Origin: Pseudomonadota bacterium
GTDB lineage: Bacteria; Pseudomonadota; Alphaproteobacteria; Rhizobiales; Xanthobacteraceae
Length of the DNA stretch: 5,394 bases
Reading direction: 5' to 3'
Assembly: GCA_023392205.1 (NCBI GenBank)
Contig: JAEVZN010000484.1
Span: 1 to 5,394, forward strand
In this document: positions 1-4,759 of the stretch, one piece after another
How positions within the stretch are numbered: position 1 is the first letter of the stretch
Layout: each line of letters opens with the position of its first letter
Notes under the pieces: model-generated
What the model was told of the DNA's origin: nothing
The model's database searches: none
The model's input: the letters and a program-made list of their open reading frames with translations, nothing else
Program-made: the position numbers and the translations under genes

Positions 1-1140
1 TCAGGCAGTCCCGACCGCCTTCCCCTTCGGATTCTGTCCCTCCCCCTTCTCCTCGTCGTCTTCGTCCCCATCATCCTCCGTGGACAGGAAGTCCGAAACC
101 GTCTCCAGCCCCTCGATATGGCTGCAGATGATTTTCACCGCGACCATGAGCGGGACGGCGAACAGCATGCCGACCACGCCCCACAGCCATCCCCAGAAGG
201 CGATCCCGAGAAACAGCGTCACATGGTTGAGGGCCAGCCGCCGGCCCACGAGGATCGGCGTGACGATCTGCCCTTCGATAGTCGTGAGCGCCAGATAGGC
301 CAGAGGCGCCAGCGCGGCATGCGCCAATGTCGGCAGCGTACCGAGCGCGATGGTGCCAACAAGCGCAACGCCGATCAGCGATCCGATATAGGGAATGAAA
401 TTCAGCACCGCCGCCAGCACGCCCCAGAGAACCGGATTGGGAATGCCGATCGCCCACAGCGCCAGACCGACGCATGTGCCGAGGCCTATATTGATCAGCG
501 TGATCGTTCCGAGATAACGCGACAATTCGCGCTCGATATCGTGGGCAATCCCGAGCGCCTTCTTCTTGTCGCCGAAGGTCGGCATCGCGCGAACGATCTT
601 CGCGTAGAACAAGTCGCCGGACGACAGAAGAAACAGAAGCAGCACCAACGCGAACAGCGCCCGCGCCGCAGCGTCCGGCGCATTCGCGGCGACCGACGAA
701 AGCAAGCCCGGCTGCGCCACCTCGACCTTCTGCACTTCGGGCGGCGCGGGCGTGTCCTGCCTGCCGAGATTTTCGATTTTTTCTGTGACCGCCTGGATCT
801 GCTCGCTCGTCGACCGGAAATCGATCAGCTTGATCTCGATCTCGTTGGCGATACGCGGCAGGTCGGTGAGAAGTGCACTGAGCGGTGCACTCAGAAAATA
901 GAAGGCCAAGCCGAAGATGGTCAGCACGCTCATGACCAGGCTGACGGCGGTGAGGAATTCCGGAATTCCGCGGCGCGCCAGAAAGCGAACAACCGGCCGC
1001 AACACCAGCGCCAGCATGAAGGCGAAGAGAACCGGGAGGACGAACGCTCTCGCATATCCGAGCGCAGCAAGCAGAGCGATCAGGAACAGGCCGACAACCG
1101 CCCATCCATATCGCGATCCCTCACGCACCGGCACATCCAT
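1..1140 (-). CDS. AI-2E family transporter (PF01594-type membrane protein)
   Basis: A complete 379-residue inner-membrane protein of the AI-2E/UPF0118 family. Members export or exchange small molecules or ions (autoinducer-2 in TqsA, Na+/H+ in some homologues), so the substrate here is unknown. Hydrophobic spans are visible near residues 13-30, 32-50, 63-86, 155-175, 213-233, 237-285 and 305-338. A soluble segment at about 90-150 contains a Pro/Val/Glu-rich stretch. Family-typical motifs are LNFIPYIGSLIG (246-257), TPILVGRRLALN (294-305) and WGWLWGVVGMLFAVPLM (316-332). The last 30 residues form a strongly acidic, Gly-rich tail (TEDDGDEDDEEKGEG at 354-368) that should lie in the cytoplasm and is not part of the family core. 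The ATG at 1140 is preceded by GAGG 8 nt upstream (1149-1152), which supports this start. The stop is the first codon of the window. The family call is firm; the substrate is not. Confidence 0.93.
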   Translation of the reverse strand: MDVPVREGSRYGWAVVGLFLIALLAALGYARAFVLPVLFAFMLALVLRPVVRFLARRGIPEFLTAVSLVMSVLTIFGLAFYFLSAPLSALLTDLPRIANEIEIKLIDFRSTSEQIQAVTEKIENLGRQDTPAPPEVQKVEVAQPGLLSSVAANAPDAAARALFALVLLLFLLSSGDLFYAKIVRAMPTFGDKKKALGIAHDIERELSRYLGTITLINIGLGTCVGLALWAIGIPNPVLWGVLAAVLNFIPYIGSLIGVALVGTIALGTLPTLAHAALAPLAYLALTTIEGQIVTPILVGRRLALNHVTLFLGIAFWGWLWGVVGMLFAVPLMVAVKIICSHIEGLETVSDFLSTEDDGDEDDEEKGEGQNPKGKAVGTA

Positions 1141-1233
1141 AAGTCTCGCCTCACGCCGCCCATGCGTCGACCAAAAACGCTAAGCCATCTGCCCCCGATC
1201 AATTGCAATGAAGTGATCGTACGCACAGCACGC

Positions 1234-1259
1234 CGCCCGCGCAGAACACCGCGCGGGCG
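1234..1259. repeat. GC-rich perfect inverted repeat (hairpin)
   Basis: Arms CGCCCGCGC (1234-1242) and GCGCGGGCG (1251-1259) pair perfectly over 9 bp around an 8-nt loop. The hairpin lies 35 nt past the stop of the 24-residue peptide gene and 94 nt before the start of the AI-2E gene, both on the minus strand. No T-run follows it on either strand, so it does not look like a standard intrinsic terminator. It could attenuate, protect a 3' end, or be incidental. Confidence 0.6.
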
Positions 1260-1293
1260 ACCGTAAGTCCTTGTCTGCCCTCAACCAATAACG

Positions 1294-1368
1294 TCAGCGC
1301 AGACCAAAAAATGCCAGCACGGCCAGAACGACCACCACCAGTCCAACCAGATAAATAATATTGTTCAT
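1294..1368 (-). CDS. 24-residue single-span membrane peptide
   Basis: A very short gene: ATG at 1368, TGA at 1294-1296, 24 residues. The peptide starts MNNIIYL, continues with an uninterrupted hydrophobic stretch (VGLVVVVLAVLAFF) and ends GLR, so it is essentially one transmembrane helix with a short polar N-terminus and one C-terminal Arg. A strong Shine-Dalgarno (GAGGA, complement of 1376-1380) sits 7 nt before the ATG, and an EcfG-type promoter (1399-1423) lies at the right distance for a leader of about 20-25 nt. These three independent signals together make a real gene likely despite its length. From memory, near-identical short peptides (N-I-I-Y, then a Val/Leu run, then FFGLR) are annotated as hypothetical proteins in Hyphomicrobiales; I could not check this. 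Function is unknown; a stress-induced modulator of an inner-membrane protein is a guess. Confidence 0.82.
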   Translation of the reverse strand: MNNIIYLVGLVVVVLAVLAFFGLR

Positions 1369-1375
1369 CGCACGG

Positions 1376-1380
1376 TCCTC
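1376..1380 (-). promoter_or_regulatory. Ribosome binding site of the 24-residue peptide gene
   Basis: TCCTC on the plus strand reads GAGGA on the minus strand, 7 nt before the ATG at 1368. It is the main translational evidence that this short frame is expressed. Confidence 0.75.
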
Positions 1381-1398
1381 ATATGTTCAACGGCGACC

Positions 1399-1423
1399 AA
1401 CGCGACGCGGCTGGGAAAGTTCC
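1399..1423 (-). promoter_or_regulatory. EcfG (general stress response) promoter
   Basis: On the minus strand GGAAC (1423-1419) is followed by a 16-nt spacer and CGTT (1402-1399). This matches the known alphaproteobacterial EcfG consensus, GGAAC-N16/17-CGTT, the target of the sigma factor controlled by PhyR and NepR. The start point would fall near 1392, leaving about 20-25 nt of leader that contains the GAGGA ribosome site of the 24-residue peptide gene. The element is correctly oriented and spaced for that gene. An ATTGC-N4-GCAAT inverted repeat (1424-1437) abuts the -35 element on its upstream side and might bind a further regulator. Confidence 0.75.
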
Positions 1424-1499
1424 ATTGCCGTTGCAATCGTCTGGCTTCCGATGCACGCAAATTTCGCGCGCGGCACGCGTTCGAATGATCAATCACGAC

Positions 1500-1539
1500 C
1501 TGAGTCACTCCCTTACCGCAGCCATCCGGTGCGACTCAG
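1500..1539. promoter_or_regulatory. Nested inverted repeats, possible operator
   Basis: Outer arms CTGAGTC (1500-1506) and GACTCAG (1533-1539) are perfect 7-bp inverted copies whose centres lie 33 bp apart, about three helical turns. Inner arms ACCG (1515-1518) and CGGT (1527-1530) are nested between them. The element is 42 bp before the ATG of the HTH gene and about 75 bp upstream of the -35 of the divergent stress promoter. It could be a two-site operator, for example for autoregulation by the HTH protein, or a leader RNA hairpin. Function is inferred from position and symmetry only. Confidence 0.35.
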
Positions 1540-1581
1540 CTACATTGCCTGCGGCCGGGGGGCCAGGTGAGGAGCTGCCCG

Positions 1582-1842
1582 ATGGGATCCGCACATGTTC
1601 GCAAGGGATCGGCCGTTCGCGACAAACCTCATTTGCCGGAGGTTCGGTCGACAGACTTCTATTGCGGCGTCACGCTCGCTGAAGTTGAAAGAGCAGTCAT
1701 TCTCAGAACGCTGAACGACCTCGACGGAAACCGGACGCGCGCGGCCGGTGTGCTCGGCATTTCTGTCCGGTGCCTGCGCGACAAGATCCATCAGTTCAAG
1801 AAGCAGGGGATCTCCGTGCGAGACCCGGACCGATCGCACTGA
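1582..1842 (+). CDS. Stand-alone Fis-type HTH protein (NtrC/FlbD-like DNA-binding domain)
   Basis: An 86-residue basic protein. Residues 32-72 form a Fis-type helix-turn-helix (HTH_8, PF02954): a helix with LAEVERAVILRTLNDLDGN, then RTRAAGVLGIS and the recognition helix VRCLRDKIHQFK. The invariant GN (49-50), AA (54-55), LGIS (58-61) and LR.KI (65-69) are present. In bacterial enhancer-binding proteins such as NtrC and FlbD this domain is the C-terminal end of a protein of over 450 residues; the segment resembles the FlbD tail most. Here the receiver and AAA+ sigma-54 activation domains are absent, and the 31 residues before the HTH match nothing I recognise. It therefore should bind DNA as a dimer without activating sigma-54 itself. 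The ATG at 1582 was chosen over an in-frame GTG at 1567 because GAGGAG (1569-1574) lies 7 nt before the ATG. The gene is divergent from the stress-promoted peptide gene, and a hairpin follows 5 nt after its stop. Confidence 0.85.
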   Translation: MGSAHVRKGSAVRDKPHLPEVRSTDFYCGVTLAEVERAVILRTLNDLDGNRTRAAGVLGISVRCLRDKIHQFKKQGISVRDPDRSH

Positions 1843-1847
1843 TTTTT

Positions 1848-1872
1848 CCGGCTTTGATATCATCAAAGCCGG
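1848..1872. repeat. Perfect 11-bp hairpin after the HTH gene
   Basis: CCGGCTTTGAT (1848-1858) and ATCAAAGCCGG (1862-1872) pair perfectly around a 3-nt loop, 5 nt after the HTH gene's stop. Placement suggests a transcription end or RNA 3' stabiliser. However, the five T residues precede the stem on the plus strand and only CTTTC follows it, so it is not a textbook terminator in the direction of the gene. Confidence 0.55.
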
Positions 1873-2103
1873 CTTTCGGAATTCCGGTGCCGACGTATTT
1901 TCCCGAGGCGCGCCGCCCGATTACGCTTCGGCGCAAGGCGAACGCGCCCGGCCGGCCATGAAACGCACGTCCGGCGGCGTCCGTACCCTGTAAAGCGCAA
2001 TCGTCAAAAATTGATGTCATCGCGCCAGCGGGGATGCTACGGCTTCTCCACGCTTGCCTGCCAAATCTTACCGACGCATTAATCCGACACATCGAACCGA
2101 CGC
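1873..2103. other. Non-coding interval between two plus-strand small genes
   Basis: With the hairpin at 1848-1872 this makes about 260 bp without a supportable gene. Open frames here are short, lack ribosome sites and have no recognisable domain. The only candidate signal is the weak promoter at 2054-2083. Confidence 0.5.
2054..2083 (+). promoter_or_regulatory. Weak sigma-70-like promoter candidate
   Basis: TTGCCT (2054-2059) and ATTAAT (2078-2083) each match the sigma-70 consensus at 4 of 6 positions, with an 18-nt spacer. A start near 2090 would leave only about 14 nt before the ATG at 2104, consistent with the absence of a Shine-Dalgarno there. Such matches arise by chance fairly often. 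Confidence 0.25.
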
Positions 2104-2301
2104 ATGCCAACACCGGACGGCCTTCTGACCTCGCTTGCCTTCGGGCTGCTATGCGGTGCGATCGTGTCTATATTCTTTCGCTTCGTCTCACGCGACCGCA
2201 CGAACCTCAACAGCCGCACGATCAAGATCTTCGTGGCGAGCACATTGGTGGTCGCCTTCGTTCATTTCGTGAAGACCCTGTCCGGATTCGGTACGTTCTG
2301 A
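2104..2301 (+). CDS. Small two-span membrane protein, unknown function
   Basis: A 65-residue protein with two hydrophobic segments, about residues 7-26 (LLTSLAFGLLCGAIVSIFF) and 39-58 (TIKIFVASTLVVAFVHFVKT). They are joined by a polar, Arg-rich loop (RFVSRDRTNLNSR, 26-38). By the positive-inside rule the loop would be cytoplasmic, making a hairpin in the inner membrane. An in-frame TAA at 2080-2082 makes the ATG at 2104 the only sensible ATG start. No Shine-Dalgarno is visible before it, which weakens the call; it could be translated from a very short leader. The gene converges on the propeller gene with 13 nt between the two stop codons. I do not recognise the family. Confidence 0.6.
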   Translation: MPTPDGLLTSLAFGLLCGAIVSIFFRFVSRDRTNLNSRTIKIFVASTLVVAFVHFVKTLSGFGTF

Positions 2302-2315
2302 CGCCGGACCGGCGT
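2301..2315. repeat. Palindrome between convergent stops
   Basis: ACGCCGG and CCGGCGT flank a single A, so the 15 bp are a near-perfect palindrome that can form a 5-bp stem with a 5-nt loop. It begins in the last base of the plus-strand stop codon and ends in the stop codon of the minus-strand gene. It could end transcription in both directions, but there is no clear T-run on either side. Confidence 0.35.
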
Positions 2316-3553
2316 TAGAAATCCATCTCCACCATATACACACCGCCGACATGGCGATCGACCGTGTAGACGATTCCGCGCTCGTCGGCGAACACGTCGT
2401 TGAGCTGGATAGTGCCGCGCGGCGCAAGCGCCGGCGCTTCCGGCACGAAGGTGGCGATTTCCTTCGGCTGATACGGGTTCGAGATATCGTAGGCGCGAAG
2501 CCCGCCGTTGAAGAACGTGGCAAGTACAACCTGATCGGAAAACCAGGCATAGGGCGACGGTACATTCTCATGAATGTTGTGCGCGCCGAACCGTCCGCCC
2601 CGGCTCTTGAACGCATCGTAGGGCAACGGACAGGTCGCGATCGGCACCGGATTCTTTTCGTCGCGCGCATCGAGAATCCACACGAGCTTCGGCCAGTCGG
2701 CGGCATCGTCGACCACCGATTCATCGGTCACGACCAGAAGCCCGCGATCGAACAGTGGCAGGATGGTGTGTGTGAAGCCGTGATAGGGCGGCGAATTATC
2801 CCAGCGTGCGATGGGCCTTGGCCGCGACATGTCGGAAATGTCCATGATGAACATGCCGCCGTCGATATAGCCGAGATAGCAGCGATCCGGCCGCTGCGGA
2901 TAGACGTTTGTGTTGTGGGCGCGGAAGCCCATGTCATAGGCCTCATGGCGCACCGGCGGCGGCACGTCGTCGCCCTTGCGCGTGCCCGGCATCCACCAGC
3001 GTCCGGCTTCCTTCGGCGCCGACGGATTGCGGATGTCGAAGATCTGGTAGCATTGATCGTCGAGCGGATGCGTGGGCTCAAAGTCCGGCGCGCCCGACGC
3101 CATGTGGACATACTCGCCGTCGCAGAACCACAATTGATGCACACCGCGCGAGAAAGGACCGGAGCGATCGACACGCGCGATGGATTTCGGATTTTCGGGC
3201 ACAGAGACGTCGAACAATTCGAAGCCTGCCGGCTTCTGGCCCACCTTCTGGCATTGATAGGCGACCGCCATGATGTCACCGACTACTTCCAGCGAATTGG
3301 AGCGCATGTAGCTTTCCGGCAATTCGGTCTGCACGACGATCTTCGGATTGCGCGGATCGGAGACGTCGAGGCCGGTGAAATTCTTCGGCGCGCTTTCATG
3401 CGCAAGCCAGAGGATGCGGCGGCCGTCCTTGGCCACCTGCACCGAAATCCCCTCGCCCATGCCGCCGAAACCGCCCAGATCGTGATGCGCCAGCAGCTTG
3501 AAATTCCACAGGATCGAATCGGAGGCGCGGGACTTGAGCGGACTGTCGGACAT
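2315..3553 (-). CDS. LVIVD-repeat beta-propeller protein
   Basis: A 412-residue protein built from degenerate repeats of the form h-x-h-h-D-[IV]-[SR]-x-P-x-x-P (LVIVD repeat, PF08309). They occur at residues 59-73, 111-125, 169-183, 234-248, 291-305 and 352-366. The final VYMVEMDF (405-412) looks like the strand of a seventh. The 52-65 residue period and terminal strand fit a seven-bladed propeller. Histidine motifs recur between repeats: VHQLWF (H139), AHNTNVY (H213), HGFTHT (H258, H262) and AHNIHEN (H325, H328), with QLNDV (383-387) in the last. This suggests a shared central site, possibly metal. No signal peptide or membrane span is seen, so it should be cytoplasmic. The ATG at 3553 has GGAG 6 nt upstream (3560-3563). 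A further in-frame ATG at 3625 would add 24 atypical residues and lacks such a site. The gene lies downstream of an ABC transport unit on the same strand. Reaction and ligand are unknown. Confidence 0.85.
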   Translation of the reverse strand: MSDSPLKSRASDSILWNFKLLAHHDLGGFGGMGEGISVQVAKDGRRILWLAHESAPKNFTGLDVSDPRNPKIVVQTELPESYMRSNSLEVVGDIMAVAYQCQKVGQKPAGFELFDVSVPENPKSIARVDRSGPFSRGVHQLWFCDGEYVHMASGAPDFEPTHPLDDQCYQIFDIRNPSAPKEAGRWWMPGTRKGDDVPPPVRHEAYDMGFRAHNTNVYPQRPDRCYLGYIDGGMFIMDISDMSRPRPIARWDNSPPYHGFTHTILPLFDRGLLVVTDESVVDDAADWPKLVWILDARDEKNPVPIATCPLPYDAFKSRGGRFGAHNIHENVPSPYAWFSDQVVLATFFNGGLRAYDISNPYQPKEIATFVPEAPALAPRGTIQLNDVFADERGIVYTVDRHVGGVYMVEMDF

Positions 3554-3636
3554 CGGGGTCTCCAGGCAAGATGACGGGGCGCATCCGCCGGCATTGTCGG
3601 AACACGGCATACGCGGATGAGGCATTCTGTATCGTC

Positions 3637-3668
3637 AAAAGCCATGCCCGGCACAAGGCCGGGCATGG
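3637..3668 (-). terminator. Intrinsic terminator / intergenic palindrome after the binding-protein gene
   Basis: CCATGCCCGGC (3642-3652) and GCCGGGCATGG (3658-3668) form a perfect 11-bp stem with a 5-nt loop. On the minus strand a C and four T residues follow (complement of 3637-3641), giving a reasonable rho-independent terminator 52 nt past the stop of the binding-protein gene. The core resembles a CCGGGCATGG palindrome that I recall as frequent between genes in Bradyrhizobium and relatives, so it may also be a dispersed REP-like element. Confidence 0.65.
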
Positions 3669-3703
3669 AGGTAATTGCGGGCAAGGGTGGCCGCGCGGCG
3701 GCG

Positions 3704-3733
3704 TGTCAGGATGCCGCCTGTCAGGATGCCGCT
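3704..3733. repeat. 15-bp tandem duplication spanning a stop codon
   Basis: TGTCAGGATGCCGC occurs at 3704-3717 and again at 3719-3732, a period of 15 bp with one difference in the last base of the unit (C versus T). On the minus strand it duplicates the end of the binding-protein gene: the frame reads K-A-A-S-stop and then Q-A-A-S-stop, so a second in-frame TGA lies 15 nt after the first. It probably arose by replication slippage. Confidence 0.9.
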
Positions 3734-4719
3734 TTGGCCTTCTCCATGAAGTCCGGCCGCAGCGCCTTTTTCCAGTCCGGAATGGCGGAGATTTTCTTCG
3801 CTTTCAGCAGCACCTCGGCCTCGCCCTGCATATAGGGCTCCAGATCGGTCGGGAATCCGGGATCGACCTCGACCCGTGCCAGCGCCGTCTGGAAGGTCTT
3901 GGGCGCAAGCTTGTAGCCCTTCTCGGTGTAGAATTTATAGATCACGTCGGCGACCTTGTCGGGCTGTTCCTTGAAGTCGCGCGCGACATCGAGCCAGGCC
4001 TGCAGATAGGCGATCAGCGCCTTCTCGTTCTTCTGCACGAAATCCGGAGTCGCCGCCATGAACACCGGCATCCGGTCATAGGGCGAGAAATCGGTGACGA
4101 TATTGGCAATGCCGTCGGCTTCCGCGATGGCGTTATAGGGCTCGACCGTCACCGCCGCATCAATGGTCTTGGCGGCAAGGCCCGCGACCATGTCGTTGAC
4201 GTTCATGCGCACCTCCTGCCAGTCGCCCTTTTGCAGGCCGGCTTTGGGGGCGATGGTGTCGGAGAAGATATTGGCGGTCGACGCACCGACCTGGTTGCCG
4301 ATCTTCTTGCCGCGCAATTCCTCGACCTTGGTGATGTTGAGATCCTTGCGTGCGAGCACAGCGGCGGTCTTGCCGACATGTTCGATCACCGCGACACCGA
4401 CCAGCCCGCCCTTGTCGTGACCGAGGATCATCGACTGGCCGGCATAGGTGCCGAGATCGACCTGCCGCGCCACCATCTGCTGCATCGTGAGATTGCCGGA
4501 CGGGACCGCGAATTCCTCCATCTTCAGGCCGCGCTTTTCCAGAAGCCCTGACCGCATCAGGTAATAGGTCGGCATGCCCCACATATTGGTCTGGTAGCCC
4601 TGCCGCACCGTCGTCGTTTGCGCCAGGCCCGGTCGCATGCCGAGACCCAGCGTGAGCACGCCCGCACCGGTGGCGGCGAGATAATCGCGGCGGGTGATCC
4701 CTGATTTTCCGCTTGTCAT
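3721..4719 (-). CDS. NitT/TauT-family ABC transporter substrate-binding protein, Tat-exported
   Basis: A 332-residue periplasmic binding protein of the nitrate/sulfonate/taurine/thiamine-precursor class (NMT1/ThiY/SsuA-like). It captures the substrate and hands it to the membrane complex. The N-terminus is a twin-arginine signal: ITRRDYLAATG (8-18), a hydrophobic stretch and GLAQ (31-34), with cleavage likely near residue 33 or 34. The mature part runs from about 38 to 315. It shows family-typical blocks: QVDLGTYAGQSMILGHDKGG (86-105), the LRGKKIGNQVGAST hinge-region motif (135-148) and IDAAVTVEPYNAIAEADG (186-203). The ATG at 4719 is supported by GGAGG (4726-4730) 6 nt upstream; the frame is open further upstream but without signal-like sequence. 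The gene follows the ATPase gene with 40 nt between them, clearly one unit. Its stop codon is inside a 15-bp tandem duplication. The substrate cannot be read from the sequence. Confidence 0.9.
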   Translation of the reverse strand: MTSGKSGITRRDYLAATGAGVLTLGLGMRPGLAQTTTVRQGYQTNMWGMPTYYLMRSGLLEKRGLKMEEFAVPSGNLTMQQMVARQVDLGTYAGQSMILGHDKGGLVGVAVIEHVGKTAAVLARKDLNITKVEELRGKKIGNQVGASTANIFSDTIAPKAGLQKGDWQEVRMNVNDMVAGLAAKTIDAAVTVEPYNAIAEADGIANIVTDFSPYDRMPVFMAATPDFVQKNEKALIAYLQAWLDVARDFKEQPDKVADVIYKFYTEKGYKLAPKTFQTALARVEVDPGFPTDLEPYMQGEAEVLLKAKKISAIPDWKKALRPDFMEKAKAAS

Positions 4720-4733
4720 GCTTGTCCTCCCTT

Positions 4734-4746
4734 GGGGCGAAGCCCC
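4734..4746 (-). other. Intercistronic hairpin before the binding-protein gene
   Basis: GGGGC (4734-4738) and GCCCC (4742-4746) form a 5-bp GC stem with a 3-nt loop in the 40-nt gap between the ATPase and binding-protein genes. It sits 3 nt upstream of the GGAGG ribosome site. No T-run follows, so it is not a terminator. Hairpins in this place in other transport operons stabilise the binding-protein message; that role here is inference. Confidence 0.4.
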
Positions 4747-4759
4747 GTTGTGACGCCTT

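Noticed and set aside
1202..1209. ATTGCAAT palindrome upstream of the AI-2E gene, similar to the arms at 1424-1437
   Set aside because: Eight bases are too few to argue for a shared operator, and the spacing of the two elements differs.
118..1266. Long plus-strand open frame opposite the AI-2E gene
   Set aside because: The product is extremely Arg/Gln/Asp-rich with no known fold, and it overlaps a clear PF01594 gene in antisense.
1796..2113. Minus-strand frame of 105 codons in the gap after the HTH gene
   Set aside because: No domain, hydrophobic span or ribosome site, and it overlaps the end of the HTH gene in antisense.
2351..3574. Long plus-strand open frame opposite the propeller gene
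   Set aside because: It is the antisense shadow of a well-supported gene: the product is His/Arg/Ala-rich without domain, signal or ribosome site, as expected in GC-rich DNA.
3554..3625. 24-residue N-terminal extension of the propeller protein from the ATG at 3625
   Set aside because: The extension is Pro/Cys-rich and not signal-like, and it has no ribosome site, whereas the ATG at 3553 has GGAG 6 nt upstream.
3605..3640. Sigma-70 promoter for the propeller gene starting with TTGACG in the terminator T-run
   Set aside because: TTGACG is a good -35, but no acceptable -10 lies 16-18 nt downstream, so it is not listed as a feature.
3571..4551. Plus-strand open frame opposite the binding-protein gene
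   Set aside because: Antisense shadow with Leu/His/Gly-rich low-complexity composition and no ribosome site; the opposite strand encodes a canonical binding protein.
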